DNA from: Flaccisagitta enflata
Lineage: Eukaryota; Chaetognatha; Sagittoidea; Aphragmophora
Assembly (NCBI GenBank): GCA_965153355.1
Contig: OZ231126.1
Coordinates: forward strand, 96,906,001-96,970,000
Length of the DNA: 64,000 bases
Direction of reading: 5' to 3'
Positions 17,640 through 30,500 of this stretch are shown here, piece by piece. Below the pieces are notes generated by a model that worked only from the letters and a program-made list of their open reading frames with translations, did no database searches and was not told the DNA's origin. The stretch's first letter is position 1. Each line of letters opens with the position of its first letter. The position numbers and the translations under genes were made by a program.

Positions 17640-18870
17640 TTTACATTTAAAGCCTCTATACAAAGTATTATGCAAATCCATTGAAAGTTATGCACATTTT
17701 TTTACTTTTAGGCTAGTAGGGTGGTTGGGTGGTAGGCTGGTTTTGATAAATAGTGCACATATGTTGAGTTCTTATATTTTGAGACTCCATACCAAGTTTC
17801 AACCAAATTGGTAGAAAAATGTCCAATTTATGCAAGTTTTTCACTTTTAAGCCAGAAAGCTGGTTGGGTAGTAGGTCGTTTTGGCCGGTTAGCATGCTCA
17901 AACATAAATGAATCACATACATGTGTTAAGTCCTTCCATTAAGAGCCTCCATACCAAATTTCAACTAAATTGGTCGAAAAATGCCAAAGATATGCATATT
18001 TTTCACTTTTAGGCTGGTAGGCTGGTTGGGTGGTAGGCTGGTTTGACAGGATAAATAGTGTGCATATGTTGAGTTCTTCCATCTAGAGACTCCATACCAA
18101 GTTTCAACAAAATTAGTTGAAAAATGACAAAGTTATGAAAGTTTTTCACTTTTTAGTCGCGTGCACGCGACTCTACAACCCGCTTTGTCGGTCCGTCCGT
18201 CCGTCGGTCCGTCGGTCCGTCCGTCCGTCGGTCCGTCCGTCCGTCCGTCACACTTTACTTTTTTGTAATATATCGTCAACTCTAAGGTCATTTTAAGTCT
18301 TTATTAGTCATTAATAGTTATTCTAAGTCATTTTGAGTCATTCTAAGTCATTTTAAGTCATTCCAAGTCATTTTAAGTTATTTTAAGTCATTTTTGGTCA
18401 TTTGGTTTTTTAGTCATTTTAAGTCCTTTTTGGACATTTTAAGTCATTCTAAGTCATTCTAAGTCATTCTAAGTCATTCTAAGTCATTCTTACCCTGTAA
18501 ATCTCGCACGCGACTTATAGGTGTTGGCCTTGTTGGTTAGAAGGCTGGTTGGGTGGTAAGTCGGTTTGGCCGGTTAGCATGCTCAAATGCATATAAATCA
18601 CATACATATGTTGAATCTTTCCATTTAGAGACTCCATACCAAATTTCAACTAAATTCGTTGAAAAATGCCAAAGTTATGCATGTTGGGCCGTTTGGGTTG
18701 GTCGGATCACATAAATCGGATAGGGTGTAAAGCGCCTTACCCTAGTACAACTTCCCACCAAATATCAACCATATCGGTCAAAGCAAAAAAAAGTTATCCA
18801 TTTTTTAAAATCCGTAACAAATGACGAGAACAACAACAACAACACCCACTCGCCTTAAATTATAGTCCGC
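17640..18870 (-). mobile_element. Family H element, inverted, partial, with a nested family T copy
   Basis: Diverged ~150-bp units on the minus strand: words TTTTTCACTTTTAGGCTGG, GGTTGGGTGGTAGGC, GGCCGGTTAGCATGC, ACATATGTTGAGT and CCATACCAAGTTTCAAC. At the 18700-18870 end it has the head region of family H (ACACCCACTCGCC, TTATAGTCCGCG) with only half the hairpin. The CAACGCC array end is missing. A family T element interrupts it at 18151-18535. Confidence 0.7.
18151..18535 (+). mobile_element. Family T element nested in family H
   Basis: The left terminus is an 18-bp perfect palindrome AGTCGCGTGCACGCGACT (18155-18172). It is followed by CTCTACAACCCGCTTTGTCGG, GTCC/GGTCC repeats, CACACTTTACTTTTTT, the AAGTCATT minisatellite (about 18280-18490), right arm GCACGCGACT (18506-18515) and TATAGGTGTTGGCCTTGTT. 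It lies within the unit word CACTTTT(A)GGCTGG, seen uninterrupted at 18002 and 17838. Confidence 0.85.
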
Positions 18871-19164
18871 GTTTGAAAACTGTTGTAAAACATTTTTAAA
18901 TTTATACACAAAAAAAATTTTACTTAAAGAAATAATTTTTCCTTAAAAAAAGATTGTTTTAAAAAAAATCTTCAATGAAATGAATTGATTTATTAAAAAA
19001 CTTTATTAGAATTACTTTACATAAATTAATAATTACAAAATCTATGAATCTATTTTTGGATCTGAATGGAACCATTAGGGTCAATTGAGATTACGTTGTG
19101 AGGCGAAGGTCACAAATAGATTATCGCATTGCGCTGTGCAGTGGCCAGTGCCTGGGATGATTCA
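18871..19164. other. Unassigned AT-rich sequence
   Basis: AT-rich with A-runs. No gene or repeat recognised. Confidence 0.4.
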
Positions 19165-19670
19165 CCTTGCCGATGAAACACATTTCGATTAAAAGACCCG
19201 ATTCCTGGGTTGATTATTGTGCATTGATAGGGGTCGAGCAACAACTTAAAATTTCTGAGGCTGAAAGCGCATCTCATTTTGAAAAAAAACTCGCCCCCTG
19301 AAGTGTTGCGTCATTGAAGGCGTAAATCACCACTGATCTAGGCGTTCTTGGTTTGTTTGACGGAGATTCGATTTCTCTCGCCATCGGCTTTAACTAAACA
19401 TTATCATTTTCTTCTTAGGGGCCTCTTAGGGCCCCCAAAAAAGCCCTCATTGAGAATTTTTTTTTTGAAAAAAAGAAAGAAATTGTTTGATTTGCCTAGT
19501 TCCAAAATCTTGTATTTTCATTTTTTTTTTCAAAAAACTTAGAAAATTTTTGTGTCGCGCGTCAGTGTTATTAAATCTATTTGGATCAAACTGGAAAATC
19601 ATGGTGAGGTCAATGCTTGTCAAAGAAGTAGATGTTGGATAAAAAAATTGGTTGTTCTGCCTTATGTATG
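19165..19670 (-). repeat. Diverged inverted relative of the 251-bp satellite insert
   Basis: Its two ends match the reverse complement of the insert found in three satellite units: CATTTCGATTAAAAGACC with CCTGGGTTGATTATTGTG at 19165-19215, and TTTGGATCAAACTGGAAAATC, GGTGAGGT, TTGGTTGTTCTGCCTTATG at 19570-19667. The middle is longer here and largely unalignable by eye. The match stops where the CT microsatellite begins. Confidence 0.65.
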
Positions 19671-19671
19671 T

Positions 19672-19799
<128 letters not shown>

Positions 19800-20045
19800 A
19801 ACGTTCCCCTTTAAGTTTCATCCACCATTTGATCGGGCGTAACTGTCATTTGAATCATTTACGCATGCGGCCAAGAAGCTGAAGACAACAGAAATTTAGC
19901 CTTATGTCTCAATATGGTCAACCGCGGCAACTTTTAGAGCGCCTCGCCGCCATATTGCGGGACTATTAGCCAACTTAGCTCATCATTTGGTTTCTCAAGA
20001 ACCAAAAGAGCAATTTCAGCCCAAAATTTGAGTGGTTGGAGCAAG

Positions 20046-20233
20046 TGGAAGAGGGGAACCAGGGGTAAATGTAACTATTAGGAGTATCTCAGAAATGTAT
20101 GGATAAAGTGGCCAAAGGTCGATCAAGGCAAAATTGCAGTGGAAGAGGGGAACCAGGGGTAAATGTAACTATTAGGAGTATCTCAGAAATGTATGGATAA
20201 AGTGGCCAAAGGTCGATCAAGGCAAAATTGCAG
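20046..20233 (+). repeat. 94-bp sub-repeat pair of the satellite unit (type example)
   Basis: TGGAAGAGGGGAACCAGGGG begins two adjacent 94-bp copies (20046 and 20140). Most units carry two copies. Single copies occur in the 973-bp unit (about 28741) and in the three insert-bearing units. A degenerate second copy lies at 25640-25720. Longer duplicated segments with other junctions occur near 33003 and 34074. Confidence 0.95.
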
Positions 20234-23200
20234 ACTTTGGGCTAGTGAGAACTGCTTGATTGCTTGTCATATGGTTACTAGTATCTAATTGGTCAAAACT
20301 AGAATGATGGGAGCAATTAGTTTTGCCTCATATGTAGGATAGCCCTATATTGCTGTATGGGGGTAGTGGTCCAAATTTACATCAAAATTGCGTATATAGT
20401 CTCTTTTCCAGTAATTTTTTTTGCATTTTTGGGATATTCATCAGTCAATTGAATATGTTTTATCACTCATCAACCCTTTAGCTTGCATGAGACAAAAAAT
20501 CAAGCCAAAATTCCAATTCAGCTAGATTTTATAGACTGTCAAAGTATGGCTGAGTTTTGCTTATTGCTCATTTTGTCGACTATTGAGTGCACCCTTATAA
20601 GGAAACTGCCAAGTATGAGGATATCAAAAAATGAATTTTTGCTAGATTTTTTGGTTCAAAAGTGTAGAATCATGATTTTTTAGATGGTTTTAGACATTTT
20701 TGAGACTTTTTAGTAAGCTGTTTGTCCCTAAATAGCTTTTAAAGTGGAAAGGATTTTTTGGATTTTGGGGGATTTTTGTCTCCTAAACGAGGCTAAAAAT
20801 TGGGTTTTATTCGACTGTTACATAGTGAAAATGGTTAAATCAACCCTAATTTTTTGGCATTTTACCTTAAATCATCCATTTGACCCTTCTAGAAGGCATA
20901 TTTTGATTGATTTCAAATTTTTATATTTCATTTGTCCTCTAATAAAGCTGAAGACAACAGAAATTTAGCCTTATGTCTCAATATGGTTACCGCGGCAACT
21001 TTTAGAGAGCCTCGCCACCATATTGCGGGACTATTAGCCAACTTAGCTCATCATTTGGTTTCTCAAGAACCAAAAGAGCAATTTCAGCCCAAAATTTGAG
21101 TGGTTGGAGCAAGTGGAAGAGGGGAACCAGGGGTAAATGTAACTATTAGGAGTATCTCAGAAATGTATGGATAAAGTGGCCAAAGGTCGATCAAGGCAAA
21201 ATTGCAGTGGAAGAGGGGAACCAGGGGTAAATGTAACTATTAGGAGTATCTCAGAAATGTATGGATAAAGTGGCCAAAGGTCGATCAAGGCAAAATTGCA
21301 GACTTTGGGCTAGTGAGAACTGCTTGATTGCTTGTCATATGGTTACTAGTATCTAATTGGTCAAAACTAGAATGATGGGAGCAATTAGTTTTGCCTCATA
21401 TGTAGGATAGCCCTATATTGCTGTATGGGGGTAGTGGTCCAAATTTACATCAAAATTGCGTATATAGTCTCTTTTTCAGTAATTTTTTTGCATTTTGGGG
21501 ATATTCATCAGTCAATTGAATATGTTTTATCACTCATCAACCCTTTAGCTTGCATGAGACAAAAAATCAAGCCAAAATTCCAATTCAGCTAGATTTTATA
21601 GACTGTCAAAGTATGGCTGAGTTTTGCTTATTGCTCATTTTGTCGACTATTGAGTGCACCCTTATAAGGAAACTGCCAAGTATGAGGATATCAAAAAATG
21701 AATTTTTGCTAGATTTTTTGGTTCAAAAGTGTAGAATCATGATTTTTTAGATGGTTTTAGACATTTTCGAGACTTTTTAGTAAGCTGTTTGTCCCTAAAT
21801 AGCTTTTAAAGTGGAAAGGATTTCTTGGATTTTGGGGGATTTTTGTCTCCTAAACGAGGCTAAAAATTGGGTTTTATTCGACTGTTACATAGTGAAAATG
21901 GTTAAATCAACCCTAATTTTTTGGCATTTTACCTTAAATCATCCATTTGACCCTTCTAGAAGGCATATTTTGATTGATTTCAAATTTTTATATTTCATTT
22001 GTCCTCTAATAAAGCTGAAGACAACAGAAATTTAGCCTTATGTCTCAATATGGTTAACCGCGGCAACTTTTAGAGAGCCTCGCCACCATATTGCGGGACT
22101 ATTAGCCAACTTAGCTCATCATTTGGTTTCTCAAGAACCAAAAGAGCAATTTCAGCCCAAAATTTGAGTGGTTGGAGCAAGTGGAAGAGGGGAACCAGGG
22201 GTAAATGTAACTATTAGGAGTATCTCAGAAATGTATGGATAAAGTGGCCAAAGGTCGATCAAGGCAAAATTGCAGTGGAAGAGGGGAACCAGGGGTAAAT
22301 GTAACTATTAGGAGTATCTCAGAAATGTATGGATAAAGTGGCCAAAGGTCGATCAAGGCAAAATTGCAGACTTTGGGCTAGTGAGAACTGCTTGATTGCT
22401 TGTCATATGGTTACTAGTATCTAATTGGTCAAAACTAGAATGATGGGAGCAATTAGTTTTGCCTCATATGTAGGATAGCCCTATATTGCTGTATGGGGGT
22501 AGTGGTCCAAATTTACATCAAAATTGCGTATATAGTCTCTTTTTCAGTAATTTTTTTGCATTTTGGGGATATTCATCAGTCAATTGAATATGTTTTATCA
22601 CTCATCAACCCTTTAGCTTGCATGAGACAAAAAATCCAGCCAAAATTACAATGCAGCTAGATTTTACAGACTGTCAAAGTAGGGCTGAGTTTGGCTTATT
22701 GCTCATTTTGTCGACTATTGAGTGCACCCTTATAAGGAAACTGCCAAGTATCAGGATATCAAAAAATGAATTTTTGCTAGATTTTTTGGTTCAAAAAGTG
22801 TAGAATCATGATTTTTTAGATGGTTTTAGACATTTTTGAGACTTTTTAGTAAGCTGTTTGTCCCTAAATAGCTTTTAAAGTGGAAAGGATTTTTTGGATT
22901 TTGGGGGATTTTTGTCTCCTAAACGAGGCTAAAAATTGGGTTTTATTCGACTGTTACATAGTGAAAATGGTTAAATCAACCCTAATTTTTTGGCATTTTA
23001 CCTTAAATCATCCATTTGACCCTTCTAGAAGGCATATTTTGATTGATTTCAAATTTTTATATTTCATTTGTCCTCTAATAAAGCTGAAGACAACAGAAAT
23101 TTAGCCTTATGTCTCAATATGGTTACCGCGGCAACTTTTAGAGAGCCTCGCCACCATATTGCGGGACTATTAGCCAACTTAGCTCATCATTTGGTTTCTC

Positions 23201-24317
23201 AAGAACCAAAAGAGCAATTTCAGCCCAAAATTTGAGTGGTTGGAGCAAGTGGAAGAGGGGAACCAGGGGTAAATGTAACTATTAGGAGTATCTCAGAAAT
23301 GTATGGATAAAGTGGCCAAAGGTCGATCAAGGCAAAATTGCAGTGGAAGAGGGGAACCAGGGGTAAATGTAACTATTAGGAGTATCTCAGAAATGTATGG
23401 ATAAAGTGGCCAAAGGTCGATCAAGGCAAAATTGCAGACTTTGGGCTAGTGAGAACTGCTTGATTGCTTGTCATATGGTTACTAGTATCTAATTGGTCAA
23501 AACTAGAATGATGGGAGCAATTAGTTTTGCCTCATATGTAGGATAGCCCTATGTTGCTGTATGGGGGTAGTGGTCCAAATTTACATCAAAATTGCGTATA
23601 TAGTCTCTTTTTCAGTAATTTTTTTGCATTTTGGGGATATTCATCAGTCAATTGAATATGTTTTATCACTCATCAACCCTTTAGCTTGCATGAGACAAAA
23701 AATCATGCCAAAATTCCAATTCAGCTAGATTTTATAAACTGTCAAAGTATGGCTGAGTTTTGCTTATTGCTCATTTTGTCGACTATTGAGTGCACCCTTA
23801 TAAGGAAACTGCAAAGTATTAAAATATCAAAAAATGAATTTTTGCTAGATTTTTTGGTTCAAAAATGTAGAATCATGATTTTTTAGATGGTTTTAGACAT
23901 TTTTGAGACTTTTTAGTAAGCTGTTTGTCCCTAAATAGCTTTTAAAGTGGAAAGGATTTTTTGGATTTTGGGGGATTTTTGTCTCCTAAACGAGGCTAAA
24001 AATCGGGTTTTATTGACTGTTACATAGTGAAAATGGTTAAATCAACCCTAATTTTTTGGCATTTTACCTTAAATCATCCATTTGACCCTTCTAGAAGTCA
24101 TATTTTGATTGATTTCAAATTTTTGTATTTCATTTGTCCTCTAATAAAGCTGAAGACAACAGAAATTTAGCCTTATGTCTCGATATGGTCAACCGCGGCA
24201 ACTTTTAGAGCGCCTCGCCGCCATATTGCGGGACTATTAGCCAACTTAGCTCATCATTTGGTTTCTCAAGAACCAAAAGAGCAATTTCAGCCCAAAATTT
24301 GAGTGGTTGGAGCAAGT

Positions 24318-24568
24318 CATAAGGCAGAACAGCCAATTATTTTATTCAGCATCAACTAGTTCAAAAAATATCAACCTCACCAGGATTTTCTTATTTGATC
24401 CATAAAGATGCAATTGCACTTATCATGTCCACTGATGCCGTTGCACTTTTTACTTGGGTCGTAAGATTTAAAAGAAATATTCTCATTATAATTCTTGTTC
24501 CCCTAAATAAAGTCAATGCATTTGATACACACTAATCATCCCAGGAATCAGGTTTTTCAATCGAAATG
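24318..24568 (+). repeat. 251-bp insert replacing one sub-repeat, copy 1
   Basis: Between GGAGCAAG and GGAAGAGGGGAACC the unit carries CATAAGGCAGAACAGCC through CAGGTTTTTCAATCGAAATG instead of one 94-bp copy. The segment is absent from other units. It contains one AATAAA word and no open frame of note. It ends at the same place as the other two inserts, so all three derive from one event. Confidence 0.9.
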
Positions 24569-27500
24569 GGAAGAGGGGAACCAGGGGTAAATGTAACTAT
24601 TAGGAGTATCTCAGAAATGTATGGATAAAGTGGCCAAAGGTCGATCAAGGCAAAATTGCAGACTTTGGGCTAGTGAGAACTGCTTGATTGCTTGTCATAT
24701 GGTTACTAGTATCTAATTGGTCAAAACTAGAATGATGGGAGCAATTAGTTTTGCCTCATATGTAGGATAGCCCTATATTGCTGTATGGGGGTAGTGGTCC
24801 AAATTTACATCAAAATTGCGTATATAGTCTCTTTTTCAGTAATTTTTTTGCATTTTGGGGATATTCATCAGTCATTTGAATATGTTTTATCACTCATCAA
24901 CCCTTTAGCTTGCATGAGACAAAAAATCATGCCAAAATTCCAATTCAGCTAGATTTTATAGACTGTCAAAGTATGGCTGAGTTTTGCTTATTGCTCATTT
25001 TGTCGACTATTGAGTGCACCCTTATAAGGAAACTGCCAAGTATGAGGATATCAAAAAATGAATTTTTGCTAGATTTTTTGGTTCAAAAGTGTAGAATCAT
25101 GATTTTTTAGATGGTTTTAGACATTTTCGAGACTTTTTAGTAAGCTATTTGTCCCTAAATAGCTTTTAAAGTGGAAAGGATTTTTTGGATTTTGGGGGAT
25201 TTTTGTCTCCTAAACGAGGCTAAAAATTGGGTTTTATTCGACTGTTACATAGTGAAAATGGTTAAATCAACCCTAATTTTTTGGCATTTTACCTTAAATC
25301 ATCCATTTGACCCTTCTAGAAGGCATATTTTGATTGATTTCAAATCTTTATATTTCATTTGTCCTCTAATAAAGCTGGAGACAACAGAAATTTAGCCTTA
25401 TGTCTCAATATGGTTAACCGCGGCAACTTTTAGAGAGCCTCGCCACCATATTGCGGGACTATTAGCCAACTTAGCTCATCATTTGGTTTCTCAAGAACCA
25501 AAAGAGCAATTTCAGCTCAAAATTTGAGTGGTTGGAGCAAGTGGAAGAGGGGAACCAGGGGTAAATGTAACTATTAGGAGTATCTCAGAAATGTATGGAT
25601 AAAGTGGCCAAAGGTCGATCAAGGCAAAATTGCAGACTTTGGGATAGTGAGAACCAGGGGGTAATATAATAGTATCTAGAATCTGAAATATGGATAAAGT
25701 GCAAAGGTCGATCAAGGCAAAATTGCAGACTTTGGGCTAGTGAGAACTGCTTGATTGCTTGTCATATGGTTACTAGTATCTAATTGGTCAAAACTAGAAT
25801 GATGGGAGCAATTAGTTTTGCCTCATATGTAGGATAGCCCTATATTGCTGTATGGGGGTAGTGGTCCAAATTTACATCAAAATTGCGTATATAGTCTCTT
25901 TTTCAGTAATTTTTTTGCATTTTGGGGATATTCATCAGTCAATTGAATATGTTTTATCACTCATCAACCCTTTAGCTTGCATGAGACAAAAAATCAAGCC
26001 AAAATTCCAATTCAGCTAGATTTTATAGACTGTCAAAGTATGGCTGAGTTTTGCTTATTGCTCATTTTGTCGACTATTGAGTGCACCCTTATAAGGAAAC
26101 TGCCAGGTATGAGGATATCAAAAAATGAATTTTTGCTAGATTTTTTGGTTCAAAAGTGTAGAATCATGATTTTTTAGATGGTTTTAGACATTTTCGAGAC
26201 TTTTTAGTAAGCTGTTTGTCCCTAAATAGCTTTTAAAAAGGAAGGGATTTTTAGGATTTTGGGGGATTTTTGTCTCCTAATCGAGGCTAGAAATCGGGTT
26301 TTATTCGACTGTTACATAGTGAAAATGGTCAAATCAACCCTAATTTTTTGGCATTTTACCTAAAAACAACCAATTGACCCCTCTTGAACTCATATTTTGA
26401 TTGATTTCAAGTTTTTATATTTTATTTGTCCTCTAATAAAGCTGAAGACAACAGAAATTTAGCCTTATGTCTCTATATGGTCAACCGCGGCAACTTTTAG
26501 AGCGCCTCGCCACCATATTGCGGGACTATTAGCCAACTCAGCTCATCATTTGGTTTCTCAAAAAGCAAAAGAGCAATTTCAGCCCAAAATTTGAGTGGTT
26601 GGAGCAAGTGGAACAGGGGAACCAGGGGTAAATGTAACTATTAGGAGTATCTCAGAAATGTATGGATAAAGTGGCCAAAGGTCGATCAAGGCAAAATTGC
26701 AGTGGAAGAGGGGAACCAGGGGTAAATGTAACTATTAGGAGTATCTCAGAAATGTATGGATAAAGTGGCCAAAGGTCGATCAAGGCAAAATTGCAGACTT
26801 TGGGCTAGTGAGAACTGCTTGATTGCTTGTCATATGGTTACTAGTATCTAATTGGTCAAAACTAGAATGATGGGAGCAATTAGTTTTGCCTCATATGTAG
26901 GATAGCCCTATGTTGCTGTATGGGGGTAGTGGTCCAAATTTACATCAAAATCGCGTATATAGTCTCTTTTTCAGTAATTTTTTTGCATTTTGGGGATATT
27001 CATCAGTCAATTGAATATGTTTTATCACTCATCAACCCTTTAGCTTGCATGAGACAAAAAATCAAGCCAAAATTCCAATTCAGCTAGATTTTATAGACTG
27101 TCAAAGTATGGCTGAGTTTTGCTTATTGCTCATTTTGTCGACTATTGAGTGCACCCTTATAAGGAAACTGCCAAGTATTAGGATATCAAAAAATGAATTT
27201 TTGCTAGATTTTTTGGTTCAAAAGTGTAGAATCATGATTTTTTAGATGGTTTTAGACATTTTTGAGACTTTTTAGTAAGCTGTTTGTCCCTAAATAGCTT
27301 TTAAAGTGGAAAGGATTTTTTGGATTTTGGGGGATTTTTGTCTCCTAAACGAGGCTAAAAATCGGGTTTTATTCGACTGTTACATAGTGAAAATGGTTAA
27401 ATCAACCCTAATTTTTTGGCATTTTACCTTAAATCATCCATTTGACCCTTCTAGAGGCATATTTTGATTGATTTCAAATTTTTATATTTCATTTGTCCTC

Positions 27501-30500
27501 TAATAAAGCTGAAGACAACAGAAATTTAGCCTTATGTCTCAATATGGTTACCGCGGCAACTTTTAGAGAGCCTCGCCACCATATTGCGGGACTATTAGCC
27601 AACTCAGCTCATCATTTGGTTTCTCAAAAAGCAAAAGAGCAATTTCAGCCCAAAATTTGAGTGGTTGGAGCAAGTGGAACAGGGGAACCAGGGGTAAATG
27701 TAACTATTAGGAGTATCTCAGAAATGTATGGATAAAGTGGCCAAAGGTCGATCAAGGCAAAATTGCAGTGGAAGAGGGGAACCAGGGGTAAATGTAACTA
27801 TTAGGAGTATCTCAGAAATGTATGGATAAAGTGGCCAAAGGTCGATCAAGGCAAAATTGCAGACTTTGGGCTAGTGAGAACTGCTTGATTGCTTGTCATA
27901 TGGTTACTAGTATCTAATTGGTCAAAACTAGAATGATGGGAGCAATTAGTTTTGCCTCATATGTAGGATAGCCCTATGTTGCTGTATGGGGGTAGTGGTC
28001 CAAATTTACATCAAAATTGCGTATATAGTCTCTTTTTCAGTAATTTTTTTGCATTTTGGGGATATTCATCAGTCAATTGAATATGTTTTATCACTCATCA
28101 ACCCTTTAGCTTGCATGAGACAAAAAATCATGCCAAAATTCCAATTCAGCTAGATTTTATAGACTGTCAAAGTATGGCTGAGTTTTGCTTATTGCTCATT
28201 TTGTCGACTATTGAGTGCACCCTTATAAGGAAACTGCCAAGTATGAGGATATCAAAAAATGAATTTTTGCTAGATTTTTTGGTTCAAAAGTGTAGAATCA
28301 TGATTTTTTAGATGGTTTTAGACATTTTCGAGACTTTTTAGTAAGCTGTTTGTCCCTAAATAGCTTTTAAAGTGGAAAGGATTTTTTGGATTTTGGGGGA
28401 TTTTTGTCTCCTAAACGAGGCTAAAAATTGGGTTTTATTCGACTGTTACATAGTGAAAATGGTTAAATCAACCCTACTTTTTGGCATTTTACCTTAAATC
28501 ATCCATGTGACCCTTCTAGAAGGCATATTTTGATTGATTTCAAATTTTTATATTTCATTTGTCCTCTAATAAAGCTGAAGACAACAGAAATTTAGCCTTA
28601 TGTCTCGATATGGTCAACCGCGGCAACTTTTAGAGCGCCTCGCCGCCATATTGCGGGACTATTAGCCAACTTAGCTCATCATTTGGTTTCTCAAGAACCA
28701 AAAGAGCAATTTCAGCCCAAAATTTGAGTGGTTGGAGCAAGTGGAAGAGGGGAACCAGGGGTAAATGTAACTATTAGGAGTATCTCAGAAATGTATGGAT
28801 AAAGTGGCCAAAGGTCGATCAAGGCAAAATTGCAGACTTTGGGCTAGTGAGAACTGCTTGATTGCTTGTCATATGGTTACTAGTATCTAATTGGTCAAAA
28901 CTAGAATGATGGGAGCAATTAGTTTTGCCTCATATGTAGGATAGCCCTATATTGCTGTATGGGGGTAGTGGTCCAAATTTACATCAAAATTGCGTATATA
29001 GTCTCTTTTTCAGTAATTTTTTTGCATTTTGGGGATATTCATCAGTCAATTGAATATGTTTTATCACTCATCAACCCTTTAGCTTGCATGAGACAAAAAA
29101 TCATGCCAAAATTCCAATTCAGCTAGATTTTATAGACTGTCAAAGTATGGCTGAGTTTTGCTTATTGCTCATTTTGTCGACTATTGAGTGCACCCTTATA
29201 AGGAAACTGCCAGGTATGAGGATATCAAAAAATGAATTTTTGCTAGATTTTTTGGTTCAAAAATGTAGAATCATAATTTTTAAGATGATTTTAGACATTT
29301 TTGAGACTTTTTAGTAAGCTGTTTGTCCCTAAATAGCTTTTAAAGTGGAAAGGATTTTTTGGATTTTGGGGGATTTTTGTCTCCTAAACGAGGCTAAAAA
29401 TTGGGTTTTATTCGACTGTTACATAGTGAAAATGGTTAAATCAACCCTAATTTTTTGGCATTTTACCTTAAATCATCCATTTGACCCTTCTAGAAGGCAT
29501 ATTTTGATTGATTTCAAATTTTTATATTTCATTTGTCCTCTAATAAAGCTGAAGACAACAGAAATTTAGCCTTATGTCTCAATATACCGCGGCAACTTTT
29601 AGAGAGCCTCGCCGCCATATTGCGGGACTATTAGCCAACTTAGCTCATCATTTGGTTTCTCAAGAACCAAAAGAGCAATTTCAGCCCAAAATTTGAGTGG
29701 TTGGAGCAAGTGGAAGAGGGGAACCAGGGGTAAATGTAACTATTAGGAGTATCTCAGAAATGTATGGATAAAGTGGCCAAAGGTCGATCAAGGCAAAACA
29801 GCAGTGGAAGAGGGGAACCAGGGGTAAATGTAACTATTAGGAGTATCTCAGAAATGTGGATAAAGTGGCCAAAGGTCGATCAAGGCAAAATTGCAGACTT
29901 TGGGCTAGTGAGAACTGCTTGATTGCTTGTCATATGGTTACTAGTATCTAATTGGTCAAAACTAGAATGATGGGAGCAATTAGTTTTGCCTCATATGTAG
30001 GATAGCCCTATATTGCTGTATGGGGGTAGTGGTCCAAATTTACATCAAAATTGCGTATATAGTCTCTTTTCCAGTAATTTTTTTTGCATTTTGGGGATAA
30101 TCATCAGTCAATTGAATATGTTTCATCACTCATCAACCCTTTAGCTTGCATGAGACAAAAAATCAAGCCAAAATTACAATGCAGCTAGATTTTATAGACT
30201 GTCAAAGTAGGGCTGAGTTTGGCTTATTGCTCATTTTGTCGACTATTGAGTGCACCCTTATAAGGAAACTGCAAAGTATGAAAATATCAAAAAATGAATT
30301 TTTGCTAGATTTTTTGGTTCAAAAATGTAGAATCATAATTTTTAAGATGATTTTAGGCAATTTTGAGACTTTTTAGTAAGCTCTTTGTCCCTAAATAGCT
30401 TTTCAAAATGGAAGGGATTTTTTGGATTTTGGGGGATTTTTGTCTCCTAAACGAGGCTAAAAATCGGGTTTTATCTGACTGTTACATAGTGAAAATGGTT

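Noticed and set aside
20100-20240. Pol III promoter boxes (GGTCGATCAAGG as a B box) in the satellite unit
   Set aside because: Match to the B-box consensus is poor and no A box or T-run terminator is placed suitably.
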